Shown here in pieces: positions 17,050 to 26,017 of a stretch of DNA of 64,000 nucleotides. The stretch's first letter is position 1, and the number at the start of each line of letters is the position of its first letter. The DNA is from Streptomyces flaveolus (lineage in GTDB: Bacteria; Actinomycetota; Actinomycetes; Streptomycetales; Streptomycetaceae). Location of the stretch: positions 113,088-177,087 of the forward strand of contig NZ_JNWV01000027.1 in the NCBI RefSeq assembly GCF_000716535.1, read 5' to 3'. The notes beneath the pieces were generated by a model. It did no database searches, was not told the DNA's origin, and was given only the letters and a program-made list of their open reading frames with translations. The position numbers and the translations under genes were made by a program.

Positions 17050-17606
17050 GCGTTTCCTTCCACATATGCAGCAGCCCGTCTTACGACCTCGGGCTGATCC
17101 TTGAACTGCCCCAGTGCAGCGTTGCAGCTGAAGCACAGTACGCCACGGACCCTACCCGTCTCGTGACAGTGATCCACATGAGCGGGCGGAGCCGAAAGAC
17201 ATATGCAGCAGACTCCGCCCTGAGCCTTGACCAACTCGTCCCGCTCGGCTGCGGTGAGGCCGTACTGGCGCTTGAGATGCAGCTCCCGCCCCTGCGCCGC
17301 CCGGCACGCCTTGCAGCGCGTGGACAACCCGTCGGACGCGGTGGCGTTGCGGTGCCACTCGCTGTGCGGCTTGATCTCCCCACACGTCCGGCACAGCTTG
17401 TGCCCCGGTGGAACGTCCACCTTCTCCCGCACCGGCTTCCCCAGAGCCTCCCGGCGCCGCCGGTAGTGCGCGGCGCTGTATTCCGCCACGCACTCCCGGC
17501 AGTCCACCTGGAGACCGTCGCGCCGGTTCCGGTCCCGTGCGAATGCGGTCAGAGGCAGGCCTCGCTTGCATTTCCTGCATCGCTTCGCATCCACTTCGCC
17601 AGCCAC
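17001..17606 (-). CDS. Endonuclease VII-like HNH nuclease within the proteasome operon
   Basis: 201-residue protein with the recombination endonuclease VII signature: [16 protein letters not shown] near residues 134-149, then [16 protein letters not shown]. Together these give the zinc Cys pairs and the beta-beta-alpha metal site (DHCH). Two additional Cys-pair modules precede it (CRKC...CREC, residues ~10-40; CRTC...CKAC, ~72-100), separated by basic stretches, so it probably binds nucleic acid. Phage T4 endonuclease VII resolves branched DNA. The gene sits between pup and prcB and overlaps prcB by 49 bp. A role in protein degradation is not obvious; phage origin followed by fixation in the operon is one explanation. 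Confidence 0.88.
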   Translation of the reverse strand: MAGEVDAKRCRKCKRGLPLTAFARDRNRRDGLQVDCRECVAEYSAAHYRRRREALGKPVREKVDVPPGHKLCRTCGEIKPHSEWHRNATASDGLSTRCKACRAAQGRELHLKRQYGLTAAERDELVKAQGGVCCICLSAPPAHVDHCHETGRVRGVLCFSCNAALGQFKDQPEVVRRAAAYVEGNAWKPTLVAPGVYQLPS

Positions 17607-17655
17607 CCTCGCCCCCTGTCACCTTCAATTTGAAGGTCTTGGGCTGTAGCGCCCT

Positions 17656-17874
17656 TTACTCTCCACCCTTTTGCACGAAGCTCCGCACGAAATCCTCGGC
17701 ATTTTCCTCGAGTACGTCGTCGATCTCGTCCAGAACCGAGTCCACGTCGTCGCTCAGCTTCTCGTGCCGTTCCTTGAGGTCCTCCGAGGCCTGCGCGTCC
17801 TGCGCCTGCTCCTCGACCTCCTCGGTGGAGCGCGTCGCCTTCTGCTGGCCGCCGCCCGTGTCCTTGGTTGCCAT
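17656..17874 (-). CDS. pup: Prokaryotic ubiquitin-like protein Pup
   Basis: 72-residue, intrinsically disordered protein modifier conjugated to lysines of proteins destined for the proteasome. The helix-forming region SDDVDSVLDEIDDVLEENAE (about 41-60), which binds the Arc coiled coil, is clear, as is the C-terminus VRSFVQKGGE. The final residue is Glu, not Gln, so no deamidation is needed before ligation by PafA. It is strongly acidic and lacks Cys and aromatic residues except Phe. It lies 49 bp upstream of the endonuclease VII-like gene and 172 bp downstream of dop. Confidence 0.97.
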   Translation of the reverse strand: MATKDTGGGQQKATRSTEEVEEQAQDAQASEDLKERHEKLSDDVDSVLDEIDDVLEENAEDFVRSFVQKGGE

Positions 17875-18046
17875 AACCCTCACCCCGCTCAGTTCGCCTG
17901 CCGATCGGTGATGATCAGACCCTACAAGCCGGGTCCGACATCGGCCCCGCAGTTTCTCCAACGTACGGGGGCCATCCCGATGATTCCCGGGCTGCGGGGT
18001 TTCCACCCCGGCCGCCCGGGCGCACCGGGTACCCCCCTGGCTCCGC

Positions 18047-19558
18047 TCACCCGCCGGACAGGACCCTGACCAGGTCTTCCGCGGTACGGCAGCGGTCCAG
18101 GAGCTCCTTGACGTGATTTCGCGTTCCGCGTAGCGGTTCCAGGGTTGGAACGCGCTGGAGCGAGTCGCGGCCGGGGAGGTCGAAGATGACCGAGTCCCAG
18201 GAGGCGGCCGCGACGTCGTCCGCGTACTGCTCCAGGCAGCGTCCGCGGAAGTACGCGCGCGTGTCCTCCGGCGGCTTCGTACGAGCCCTGTCGACCTCGG
18301 ACTCGTCCAGGAGCCGCTTGATGCGTCCGCGGGCCACCAGGCGGTTGTACAGGCCCTTCTCGGCCCGTACGTCGGCGTACTGGAGGTCGACCAGGTGCAG
18401 CCGGGCCGCGTCCCAGTCCAGGTCGTCGCGGCGGCGGTAGCCCTCCATCAGCTCCCGCTTGGCGACCCAGTCCAGCTCGCCGGCCAGGCTCATCGGGTCG
18501 TTCTCCAGCCGGGTGAGGGTGTCCTCCCACCGGCTGAGGACGTCCTTGGTCTGGTCGTCGGCGTCGGCGCCGAAGCGCTCCTCGACGTACTTGCGGGCCA
18601 GCTCGAAGTACTCCATCTGCAGCTGGACCGCGGTCAGGGTGCGCCCGCTGCGCAGCGTGACCAGGCGCTTGAGCGACGGGTCGTGCGAGACCTGGTGGAG
18701 GGTGCGCACGGGCTGGTCGACGGCGAGGTCCACGGCGATGAAGCTGTCCTCGATCATGGACAGGACCAGGGCGGTCGTGCCCAGCTTGAGGTACGTCGAG
18801 ATCTCGGAGAGATTCGCGTCGCCGATGATCACGTGCAGCCGCCGGTACTTCTCGGCGTCCGCGTGCGGCTCGTCGCGGGTGTTGATGATCGGCCGCTTGA
18901 GCGTGGTCTCCAGGCCGACCTCGACCTCGAAGTAGTCCGCGCGCTGGCTGAGCTGGAAGCCGTGCTCGTGCCCGTCCTGGCCGATGCCGACGCGGCCGGC
19001 TCCGGCGAAGACCTGGCGGGAGACGAAGAAGGGCGTGAGGTGGCGCACGATGTCCGAGAAGGGGGTCTCCCGCTTCATCAGGTAGTTCTCGTGCGTGCCG
19101 TAGGAGGCGCCCTTGTTGTCGGTGTTGTTCTTGTAGAGGTGGATCGGCTGGGCGCCGGGGAGCTGCGCGGCCCGCTCGGCGGCCTCGGCCATGATCCGCT
19201 CGCCGGCCTTGTCCCAGAGGACGGCGTCGCGGGGGTTGGTGACCTCGGGCGCGCTGTACTCGGGGTGGGCGTGGTCGACGTAGAGGCGCGCGCCGTTGGT
19301 GAGGATCACGTTGGCCAGCCCGATGTCCTCGTCGGTGAGCTGGCTGGCGTCGGCGGCCTCCCGGGCGAGGTCGAAGCCTCGCGCGTCGCGCAGCGGGTTC
19401 TCCTCCTCGAAGTCCCAGCGGGCCCGGCGGGCCCGGTGCATCGCCGCCGCGTAGGCGTTGACGATCTGGGACGAGGTGAGCATGGCATTGGCGTTCGGGT
19501 GGCCGGGGACGGAGATCCCGTACTCCGTCTCGATGCCCATTACTCGCCGTACGGTCAT
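18047..19558 (-). CDS. dop: Depupylase/Pup deamidase Dop
   Basis: Paralogue of PafA that hydrolyses the isopeptide bond between Pup and substrates, and deamidates Pup-Gln where that exists. The 503 residues include [12 protein letters not shown], then a Dop-specific insertion of about 40 residues ([20 protein letters not shown]), the catalytic [18 protein letters not shown], and [18 protein letters not shown]. Because Pup here ends in Glu, the depupylase role, not deamidation, should dominate. ATG 19558 is preferred with AAGGAGG 6 nt upstream; a second in-frame ATG lies 6 codons later. A terminator separates it from arc, so it has its own promoter or depends on read-through. Confidence 0.96.
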   Translation of the reverse strand: MTVRRVMGIETEYGISVPGHPNANAMLTSSQIVNAYAAAMHRARRARWDFEEENPLRDARGFDLAREAADASQLTDEDIGLANVILTNGARLYVDHAHPEYSAPEVTNPRDAVLWDKAGERIMAEAAERAAQLPGAQPIHLYKNNTDNKGASYGTHENYLMKRETPFSDIVRHLTPFFVSRQVFAGAGRVGIGQDGHEHGFQLSQRADYFEVEVGLETTLKRPIINTRDEPHADAEKYRRLHVIIGDANLSEISTYLKLGTTALVLSMIEDSFIAVDLAVDQPVRTLHQVSHDPSLKRLVTLRSGRTLTAVQLQMEYFELARKYVEERFGADADDQTKDVLSRWEDTLTRLENDPMSLAGELDWVAKRELMEGYRRRDDLDWDAARLHLVDLQYADVRAEKGLYNRLVARGRIKRLLDESEVDRARTKPPEDTRAYFRGRCLEQYADDVAAASWDSVIFDLPGRDSLQRVPTLEPLRGTRNHVKELLDRCRTAEDLVRVLSGG

Positions 19559-19747
19559 GCGGCCCTCCTTGCCCGGCGGCACCCTCGGTCGTGGGCGCCG
19601 CTCACGTACCGCTGGCGCTCCGGTGCGTGTGCGGTGCCCGTCCCCGCACGGCGCGACACGGCGGCAGGAACGAGCCTAGAACGCCTTTGCGCTGGTGGGG
19701 AGATCATTTGCGTCATTGGCTGCTCCGGTCGTGGCCCGAAAAACAGT

Positions 19748-19782
19748 CGGCTGCGGGTACCCGCTGAGGGCACCCGCAGCCG
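19748..19782 (-). terminator. Terminator of arc
   Basis: CGGCTGCGGGT (19748-19758) pairs perfectly with ACCCGCAGCCG (19772-19782); the loop is 13 nt. It starts 9 bp after the arc stop. Confidence 0.75.
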
Positions 19783-19790
19783 CCCTGCCG

Positions 19791-21557
19791 TTACAGGTAC
19801 TGACCGGTGTTCGCCACCGTGTCGATGGAGCGTCCGGTGTCCGCGCCCTGCTTTCCGGTGATGAGCGTACGGATGTACACGATCCGCTCGCCCTTCTTTC
19901 CGGAGATCCGGGCCCAGTCGTCCGGGTTCGTGGTGTTGGGCAGGTCCTCGTTCTCCTTGAACTCGTCCACGCAGGCCTGGAGCAGGTGGGAGACGCGGAG
20001 GCCCTTCTGGCTCTTCTCCAGGAAGTCCTTGATCGCCATCTTCTTGGCGCGGCCCACGATGTTCTCGATCATGGCGCCGGAGTTGAAGTCCTTGAAGTAG
20101 AGGACTTCCTTGTCGCCGTTGGCGTAGGTGACCTCCAGGAAGCGGTTCTCCTCGGATTCGGCGTACATGTGCTCGACCGCGGTCTGGATCATGCCCTGGA
20201 CCGTGGAGCCCTTGTCGCCGCCGTGTTCCGCGAGGTCGTCCGCGTGCAGCGGCAGACGCTCGGTGAGGTACTTGCCGAAGATGTCCTTCGCCGCCTCGGC
20301 GTCCGGACGCTCGATCTTGATCTTCACGTCGAGCCGGCCGGGGCGCAGGATGGCGGGGTCGATCATGTCCTCGCGGTTGGAGGCGCCGATCACGACCACG
20401 TTCTGCAGGCCCTCCACGCCGTCGATCTCGGCGAGCAGCTGCGGGACGATGGTGTTCTCCACGTCCGAGCTGACGCCGGAGCCACGGGTGCGGAAGAGGG
20501 ACTCCATCTCGTCGAAGAAGACGATCACGGGGGTGCCCTCGCTGGCCTTCTCACGCGCACGCTGGAAGACGAGGCGGATCTGCCGCTCGGTCTCGCCGAC
20601 GTACTTGTTGAGCAGCTCGGGGCCCTTGATGTTCAGGAAGAAGCTCTTGCCCGCGGCCTGGCCGGTGACCTCGGCGACCTTCTTGGCCAGCGAGTTCGCC
20701 ACGGCCTTGGCGATCAGCGTCTTGCCGCATCCGGGCGGGCCGTAGAGCAGGACGCCCTTGGGCGGGCGCAGCTCGTGCTCCTTGAACAGGTCCGGGTAGA
20801 GGTACGGCAGCTCGACCGCGTCGCGGATGGCCTCGATCTGGTTGCCGAGACCGCCGATCTGCTCGTAGCCGATGTCGGGGACCTCTTCGAGGACCAGTTC
20901 CTCGACCTCGCTCTTCGGCACGACCTCGTAGACGTAGCCGGAGCGGGGTTCGAGCAGCAGCGCGTCGCCGGCGCGGATGGTGACGTCCAGCAGCGGCTCG
21001 GCGAGCCGTACCACCCGCTCCTCGTCGGTGTGCCCGAGTACCAGGGCGCGCTCGCCGTCCTCCAGGATCTCCTTGAGGGTGACGATGTCGCCGACGCGCT
21101 CGAACTCCATGGCCTCGACCACGTTGAGCGCCTCGTTGAGCATGACCTCCTGGCCGCGCCGGAGCTCGTCGACCTCGACGCTGGGGCTGACGTTCACCCG
21201 GAGCTTGCGGCCGCCGGTGAAGATGTCGGCGGTGCCGTCCTCGTTGGCCTGGAGGAAGACACCGAAGCCGGCCGGCGGCTGGGCGAGCCGGTCGACCTCC
21301 TCCTTGAGGGCCACGATCTGGTCGCGGGCCTCACGGAGGGTGTTGGCCAGTCGTTCGTTCTGGGCGGACACGCCGGCCAGGTTGGTCTGCAGCTCGACGA
21401 TCCGCTCTTCGAGAATCCTCGTGTGGCGCGGAGAGTCGGCGAGCTTGCGGCGCAGGACGGCGATCTCCTGCTCAAGGTAGGCGATCTGCCCGGCCGGGTC
21501 GTCGGACCCGCGTCCCGGGCGGATGCCGCGGTTCATGTCGTCGTCGTGGGCTGCCAC
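19791..21557 (-). CDS. arc: Proteasome-associated AAA+ ATPase Arc (Mpa)
   Basis: Hexameric unfoldase that captures pupylated proteins and threads them into the 20S core. The 588 residues show an N-terminal coiled coil (about 25-75) that binds Pup, tandem OB folds (about 80-215), and the AAA domain with Walker A GPPGCGKT, Walker [11 protein letters not shown] and arginine finger region. The C-terminus ends Gln-Tyr-Leu, the tail that docks into PrcA and opens the gate. GTG 21557 is chosen because GGAGGTGAG precedes it and the length equals the S. coelicolor protein as recalled. It is the most upstream gene of the cluster. Confidence 0.97.
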   Translation of the reverse strand: MAAHDDDMNRGIRPGRGSDDPAGQIAYLEQEIAVLRRKLADSPRHTRILEERIVELQTNLAGVSAQNERLANTLREARDQIVALKEEVDRLAQPPAGFGVFLQANEDGTADIFTGGRKLRVNVSPSVEVDELRRGQEVMLNEALNVVEAMEFERVGDIVTLKEILEDGERALVLGHTDEERVVRLAEPLLDVTIRAGDALLLEPRSGYVYEVVPKSEVEELVLEEVPDIGYEQIGGLGNQIEAIRDAVELPYLYPDLFKEHELRPPKGVLLYGPPGCGKTLIAKAVANSLAKKVAEVTGQAAGKSFFLNIKGPELLNKYVGETERQIRLVFQRAREKASEGTPVIVFFDEMESLFRTRGSGVSSDVENTIVPQLLAEIDGVEGLQNVVVIGASNREDMIDPAILRPGRLDVKIKIERPDAEAAKDIFGKYLTERLPLHADDLAEHGGDKGSTVQGMIQTAVEHMYAESEENRFLEVTYANGDKEVLYFKDFNSGAMIENIVGRAKKMAIKDFLEKSQKGLRVSHLLQACVDEFKENEDLPNTTNPDDWARISGKKGERIVYIRTLITGKQGADTGRSIDTVANTGQYL

Positions 21558-22083
21558 GGTCCTCACCTCCTCCAAGGGGAGCTGGACGCTTCCAGACCCT
21601 ACCTGGGCTGGTGTCGATTGAAACCCCTAGATCACAAAGACTGTCAAGGTGTGTCGTCGGTCACCCGGTGCACACTCCCTCGCACGGAGGGGATACCCAC
21701 TCAACGTGAAGGGAAAGCAGCTTGTTCCATGCATGGCGTGGTCGAATCCCTTCATTACTGACCGGAGTTGTCCGCACCCGACCGATCGGCCCGTATTCGG
21801 GCAGCACGCAGCGCGCTCGCACGATCATCACGCAGAGCGACGGCAGCGGCGGATGGTGTCACCGCCGTGGCGGCCTGAAGTGATCGACCCGGCCGCCGGG
21901 GAACCCCTTTCCCGGTCCGGCGCTGGTACCCGAGCGGGCCCGGCCGGAAACCCCGGACCGGTCCCACACGGCAACAAACCGGGCGGAGGTAGGGTCGAGG
22001 GTGTCCAACAGCCGCTGGAGCGGACCCGGCTGGCCCTCGGGGTGCCGGAACCGCCCGGCGAACCGACGGCAGGAGAGATGACC
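21558..22083. other. Divergent intergenic region between arc and a ferredoxin gene
   Basis: About 520 bp. It must contain the promoters of arc (minus) and the ferredoxin (plus). TAGGGT at 21990-21995 could be a -10 for the ferredoxin. On the minus strand TTGACA occurs at 21647-21642, but no well-spaced -10 follows. No coding sequence or RNA gene is recognisable; A/T-richer stretches occur around 21600-21660. Confidence 0.45.
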
Positions 22084-22380
22084 GTGCAGCAGGAGGCCCC
22101 GGGCGGCGAGACGCTGGAGGTCTGGATCGACCAGGACCTGTGTACCGGCGACGGGATCTGCGCCCAGTACGCCCCGGAGGTGTTCGAGCTGGACATCGAC
22201 GGGCTGGCCTACGTGAAGGGCGCGGACGACGAGCTGCTCCAGGCCCCCGGGGCGACCACGCCGGTGCCGCTGCCGCTGCTGACCGACGTGGTGGACTCGG
22301 CGAAGGAGTGCCCCGGCGAGTGCATCCACGTACGCCGGGTTTCGGACAAGGTCGAGGTGTACGGGCCGGACGCGGAGTGA
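22084..22380 (+). CDS. Small ferredoxin
   Basis: 98-residue iron-sulfur electron carrier. Cluster ligands appear in CTGDGIC (about residues 18-24) and in the C-terminal ECPGEC, the pattern of Streptomyces [3Fe-4S]/[4Fe-4S] ferredoxins that often serve P450s. The segment between is acidic (PEVFELDIDG), as expected for docking to redox partners. GTG 22084 is preferred because AGGAGAG ends 6 nt upstream; ATG 22078 lies too close to that ribosome site. No P450 or ferredoxin reductase is next to it. It converges on the following minus-strand gene with 7 bp between the stops. Confidence 0.88.
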   Translation: MQQEAPGGETLEVWIDQDLCTGDGICAQYAPEVFELDIDGLAYVKGADDELLQAPGATTPVPLPLLTDVVDSAKECPGECIHVRRVSDKVEVYGPDAE

Positions 22381-22387
22381 GCCCGGC

Positions 22388-23014
22388 TCAGACGCTCTCG
22401 GACCCGGCCGGGGTGGAGCGGAGGAAGGCGCTGCCGTTCCACCGCCACGAGGCGGGGGTCTTCACGTCGGGGCAGCAACTGGGCACGGCGTCCGAGGAGT
22501 AGCCGAGCAGCGTCGCGGAGACCGCACGCGCGCGGAGCGTGAAGTCGGTGACCGTGAGCCGTTCCTTCGGCTCGACGAGGGTGGCGACCACGCGGGGCTT
22601 GCCGCCGTCCGCGGAGCGGGTGAGGACGTAGACCCCGTCGGGCGGGGTGCCCATGGGGGCGTCGCAGTGCACCACCGCGACGGTCTCCGGCCTGCCGTCG
22701 CCGTCCAGGTCGCCGGTGGCCTTCTTGGCGACCACCGCCTTCACGGGGCCGCAGTCCAGCGGGAACCGCACACCGGCCGTGTCCGGCGGCGCGACGGCCG
22801 CGGCGGCGGACCTGCCCTGGGCGGCGGGGGCGGACTGCGCGGCCGTGGCCGATCCGGGCTGGACGACCGAGGAGAGGGCCACGACACCCGCGACGGCCGT
22901 CGCGGTGGCGACCCAGTGGATGGGCCGGGTCTGGGTGTGCGCGAGCTCCGGAACGGCGGATTGCTGCACGAGGAGCGTCTCCTGTGAGGGCTGTGCCGGT
23001 GGGATGGGCTGCAT
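22388..23014 (-). CDS. Membrane-anchored or secreted FG-GAP-like protein
   Basis: About 208 residues. A cytoplasmic stretch of ~35 residues precedes one hydrophobic segment (about residues 35-55), then an Ala/Pro-rich linker. The extracytoplasmic part contains GDLDGDGRPET, a calcium-binding-like loop typical of FG-GAP/VCBS repeats, followed by strands and a Cys-Cys pair (SCCPD). No enzyme motif is visible. It is probably a surface-exposed beta-propeller fragment or ligand-binding domain. ATG 23014 is chosen; another ATG five codons upstream is equally possible since neither has a clear ribosome site. Confidence 0.68.
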   Translation of the reverse strand: MQPIPPAQPSQETLLVQQSAVPELAHTQTRPIHWVATATAVAGVVALSSVVQPGSATAAQSAPAAQGRSAAAAVAPPDTAGVRFPLDCGPVKAVVAKKATGDLDGDGRPETVAVVHCDAPMGTPPDGVYVLTRSADGGKPRVVATLVEPKERLTVTDFTLRARAVSATLLGYSSDAVPSCCPDVKTPASWRWNGSAFLRSTPAGSESV

Positions 23015-23126
23015 GGTGCCACACGTCACAGTGCGCGGGAACGGCGGGGTCCGGGATTCGCGGCCGGATCATGCGCGAGCCGCACGCGCGCGGGGAGGCT
23101 GCGGTGCTGGTGCCGTGTCAACGAAA

Positions 23127-23178
23127 GGGCGCCGTGGCCGAGTTCCCGGATGCGGCCGGGAACTCGGGCACGGCGCCC
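23127..23178 (-). terminator. Long hairpin terminator after trmI
   Basis: Arms of 23 nt (23127-23149 and 23156-23178) pair with one mismatch around a 6-nt loop, 25 bp beyond the trmI stop. Confidence 0.85.
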
Positions 23179-23203
23179 TCGCGTTGTATCGGCGTGCGGC
23201 CGG

Positions 23204-24106
23204 TCAGCGGCCGGCGCCGCCGTCGGCGTTCGGTCCGGCGTAGTCCTCGCCGTAGGCGCCCTTGGCGGGGCGGCGGCGGCGCATGGGCGGCTCGACGCCG
23301 TCCGCGAGGCGGCGGGCGGTGAGCAGGAAGCCGGTGTGGCCGATCATCCGGTGGTCCGGGCGGACGGCCAGGCCCTCGATGTGCCAGTTGCGGATCATGG
23401 TCTCCCAGGCGGTCGGCTCGTTGAAGCAGCCGATCTCCCGGATGGACTCCACGGTCCGGGCGAGCTGGGTGGTGGTGGCCACGTAGCAGCACAGGATGCC
23501 GCCCGGGACGAGCGCCTTGGAGACGGCCTCCAGGCACTCCCAGGGGGCGAGCATGTCGAGGATGACGCGGTCGACGTCGGTGTCGGACAGGTTGTCCTGG
23601 AGGTCGCCGACGGTGAGCTGCCAGGCGGGGTGCGGGCCGCCGAAGTAGCGCTCCACGTTCTGCCGGGCGATGTCCGCGAAGTCCTCGCGGCGCTCGTAGG
23701 AATGCAGCATGCCCTGGTCGCCGATGGCCCGCAGCAGGAAGCTGCTGAGCGAGCCGGAGCCGACGCCGGCCTCCACGACGCGGGCGCCGGGGAAGATGTC
23801 GGCGAAGGCGAGGATCTGCCCCGCGTCCTTCGGGTAGACGACGGCTGCCCCGCGGGGCATGGACAGGACGTAGTCGGGGAGCAGGGGGCGCAGCGCGAGG
23901 TAGGCGACGTTGCCGGTGGTCCGGACAACGCTGCCCTCGGGAGCGCCGATCAGTTCGTCGTGCGGGAAGGAGCCCTTGTGGGTGTGGAAGTTCTTCCCGG
24001 CTTCGAGCGTGAACGTGTAGTGGCGACCCTTGGGGTCGGTCAGCTGTACCTGGTCCCCGACCTTGAAGGGCCCGCGCCTGCGGGCGGCACCGGTCGGTTC
24101 GGACAT
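23204..24106 (-). CDS. trmI: tRNA (adenine-58-N1)-methyltransferase TrmI
   Basis: S-adenosylmethionine-dependent enzyme that forms m1A58 in the T-loop of tRNAs. The 300 residues comprise an N-terminal beta-barrel (about 1-65, GPFKVGDQVQLTDPKGRHYTF) and a Rossmann methyltransferase domain with VVEAGVGSGSLSSFLL (about 111-126) and DMLAPWE (motif IV). The C-terminus is Arg/Pro-rich and dispensable-looking. A minus-strand TACGCT (24118-24113) lies 6 nt from ATG 24106 without a ribosome site, so translation is probably leaderless. It follows the site-2 protease gene by 56 bp. The association of trmI with the arc region is old in actinobacteria. Confidence 0.94.
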   Translation of the reverse strand: MSEPTGAARRRGPFKVGDQVQLTDPKGRHYTFTLEAGKNFHTHKGSFPHDELIGAPEGSVVRTTGNVAYLALRPLLPDYVLSMPRGAAVVYPKDAGQILAFADIFPGARVVEAGVGSGSLSSFLLRAIGDQGMLHSYERREDFADIARQNVERYFGGPHPAWQLTVGDLQDNLSDTDVDRVILDMLAPWECLEAVSKALVPGGILCCYVATTTQLARTVESIREIGCFNEPTAWETMIRNWHIEGLAVRPDHRMIGHTGFLLTARRLADGVEPPMRRRRPAKGAYGEDYAGPNADGGAGR

Positions 24107-24162
24107 GTGACCAGCGTACCGGTTCCCTGCCGGGCGCTTGACCGACGCGGGGGCGGGGGCGC

Positions 24163-25839
24163 TCAGGCCGGCCGAGCCATCGCCCTGACGAAGGCCCGCT
24201 CGACGTCCGCCGCGGACAGGACGCCGTAGATCTCGCCGGTCTCCTCCACCACCAGGTACTCGGTGGCCGGGGTGGCGCGCAGCACGTCCAGCAGTTCTTC
24301 GCCGGCCAGCTCGGCGGAGACCCGCATGCCGTCGGTCAGCTCCTGGGCGAGGCCGCTGACGGCGACCCACGGGCGGCGGTGCTCGGGTACGCCGACGATG
24401 GCGGCCTCGCGGACCAGCGAGAGCGGTTGGCCGTCGGGGTCGACCACGACCAGCGCGCGGGCGCCGGCGGCGTTGGCGCGGCGCAGCGCCTCGGAGAGCG
24501 GGGTGTCGTTCTCCACCGGCACGGCTCGCCGGGTGAGGGTGCGGGCGCGCAGCTCGGGGAGGTGTTCGCGCAGCCGGGCCATGCGCAGGCTGTTGCCGGC
24601 GCCGGTCCAGATGATCGCGGCGAGGATGGCGGCGAGCAGGGCGTCCGTGACGGTGTCCATGCCTCCCACGTCCTCGCCGCCACCGCCGAGGGCGCCGGAC
24701 TGGTTGAGCAGGGGCAGGCCGATCAGGACGGAGACGGCGAGGGCGCGGCCGACCCAGGCGGCGGCGACCGTGCCGGTCATCGGCTTGCCGCTGATCTTCC
24801 AGACGACGGCGCGGAGCATGCGGCCGCCGTCGAGCGGGAGGCCGGGGAGGAGGTTGAAGATCGCCACGATGAGGTTGGAGACCATCAGCCCGGCCAGCAG
24901 CACGCCGGGCACGGTGCCGGGTTCCACGGGCTTCATGGCGAGGTAGAACAGGCCGGCCAGCGCGAGCGAGAGCAGCGGGCCGACGAAGGCCAGCACGAAC
25001 TCCCGGCCCGGCGTCTCGGCCTCCTTCTCGATCTCCGAGACGCCGCCGAAGAACTGGAGCTGGATGCGGCGGACCGGGAGCTTGAAGCGGATCGCGGCGA
25101 CCGTGTGGGCCAGCTCGTGGACCAGGACGGAGGCGTAGAAGGCGACCGCGAAGAAGAGGGAGACCAGGTAGCGGGCGGCGCCCAGCTCCGGCAGCACTCG
25201 GTCGAGCTGTCCGCCGAAGACCCAGGTGATCAGCGCGGCGACGAGGAACCAGCTCGGCGCGACGTAGACGGGCACGCCGAACGGGCGCCCCATGAGGATG
25301 CCGCCGCCGGGCTCCTTGGGCCGCGGCTCGGGCGGCTCCCCCTTGGCGATACCGGAGTGGGCGAGGGAACGGTGCTCGGGGGCGGCGGCGTGATGTGCGG
25401 GGGGCGGGGCCGGGTCGCGCCGGGGGGTGTCGTCCGGGGCTCGGTGGTCCGGCTCGGCCGGGGCGGGGGTGCCGGGCGTGTCGGCGGGGCCGGGCGTGGC
25501 AGCCGCGTCGGACCCGGCAGCCGCGTCGGGCGTGGGGGCTGCGTCAACCTCGGCGGTGGTACTGCCGCCCGTACGGTCGTCCGTGCTGTTTCCGTCGCCC
25601 GTACCGTCCGTGTCGGTCCTGCCCGCCGTGGCCTCTTCCGCCGGCCGGTCGGTGGCGCCGTCACGTCCGGTGGGCGTCGGGGCCGGCTCCTCGGTGCCGG
25701 CCTCGGCCCGGTCGGCGGGGCGCGGGGGTTCGGGCTCCGGGCCCGGGTGGTCGGTCGCCGGGGCCGTAGGGTCAGCGGAGTGCTGGGCCGGCTCGTCGTT
25801 GCCGGACCGCGGCTGCCCGCTCCCGCCGCTCACGTCCAC
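24163..25839 (-). CDS. Site-2-type membrane metalloprotease (M50) with CBS pair
   Basis: Intramembrane protease. HELAH (about residue 240) gives the zinc-binding HExxH in a transmembrane segment, and NLLPGLPLDGG (about 328-338) supplies the third ligand Asp. Two CBS domains follow (about 430-490 and 500-555), which usually sense adenosyl nucleotides. The first ~175 residues are an unusual Pro/Ala/Thr/Asp-rich disordered region. GTG 25839 is taken because GAGGGG lies just upstream, though an internal start such as Met at LMGRPFGVPVYVAP would yield a family-like 370-residue core. Substrates are unknown; relatives cleave anti-sigma factors or signal-peptide remnants. Confidence 0.86.
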   Translation of the reverse strand: MDVSGGSGQPRSGNDEPAQHSADPTAPATDHPGPEPEPPRPADRAEAGTEEPAPTPTGRDGATDRPAEEATAGRTDTDGTGDGNSTDDRTGGSTTAEVDAAPTPDAAAGSDAAATPGPADTPGTPAPAEPDHRAPDDTPRRDPAPPPAHHAAAPEHRSLAHSGIAKGEPPEPRPKEPGGGILMGRPFGVPVYVAPSWFLVAALITWVFGGQLDRVLPELGAARYLVSLFFAVAFYASVLVHELAHTVAAIRFKLPVRRIQLQFFGGVSEIEKEAETPGREFVLAFVGPLLSLALAGLFYLAMKPVEPGTVPGVLLAGLMVSNLIVAIFNLLPGLPLDGGRMLRAVVWKISGKPMTGTVAAAWVGRALAVSVLIGLPLLNQSGALGGGGEDVGGMDTVTDALLAAILAAIIWTGAGNSLRMARLREHLPELRARTLTRRAVPVENDTPLSEALRRANAAGARALVVVDPDGQPLSLVREAAIVGVPEHRRPWVAVSGLAQELTDGMRVSAELAGEELLDVLRATPATEYLVVEETGEIYGVLSAADVERAFVRAMARPA

Positions 25840-25986
25840 GGTGTCCCCTCGTTCGATGCGTCTTCCGCACCTGCCGGGCGGAAGGGTCTCCTGTCGATGG
25901 TATGCGGCCGTGGTGGCACGTTTCGCCCCGGCACCCCCTGTGTTTGCCCCGAGGTCGCGCGGTCGACGCGGGCGGCGGCTGGGTCA

Positions 25987-26009
25987 CTGTCAGTGGTGGG
26001 CCGTAAGGT
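25987..26009 (+). promoter_or_regulatory. PafBC/RecA-NDp-type promoter of the RecB-family nuclease gene
   Basis: CTGTCAGTG, an 8-nt spacer and TAAGGT match TTGTCRGTG-N8-TANNNT except for the first base. The -10 ends 8 nt before the ATG at 26018, so the transcript would be leaderless or nearly so. Confidence 0.7.
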
Positions 26010-26017
26010 CTGTGGAC

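Noticed and set aside
21624..21650. PafBC-type motif before arc (minus strand TTGACAGTC ... TAGGGG)
   Set aside because: Two mismatches in the first element and a 9-nt instead of 8-nt spacer; the last base of the -10 is also wrong.
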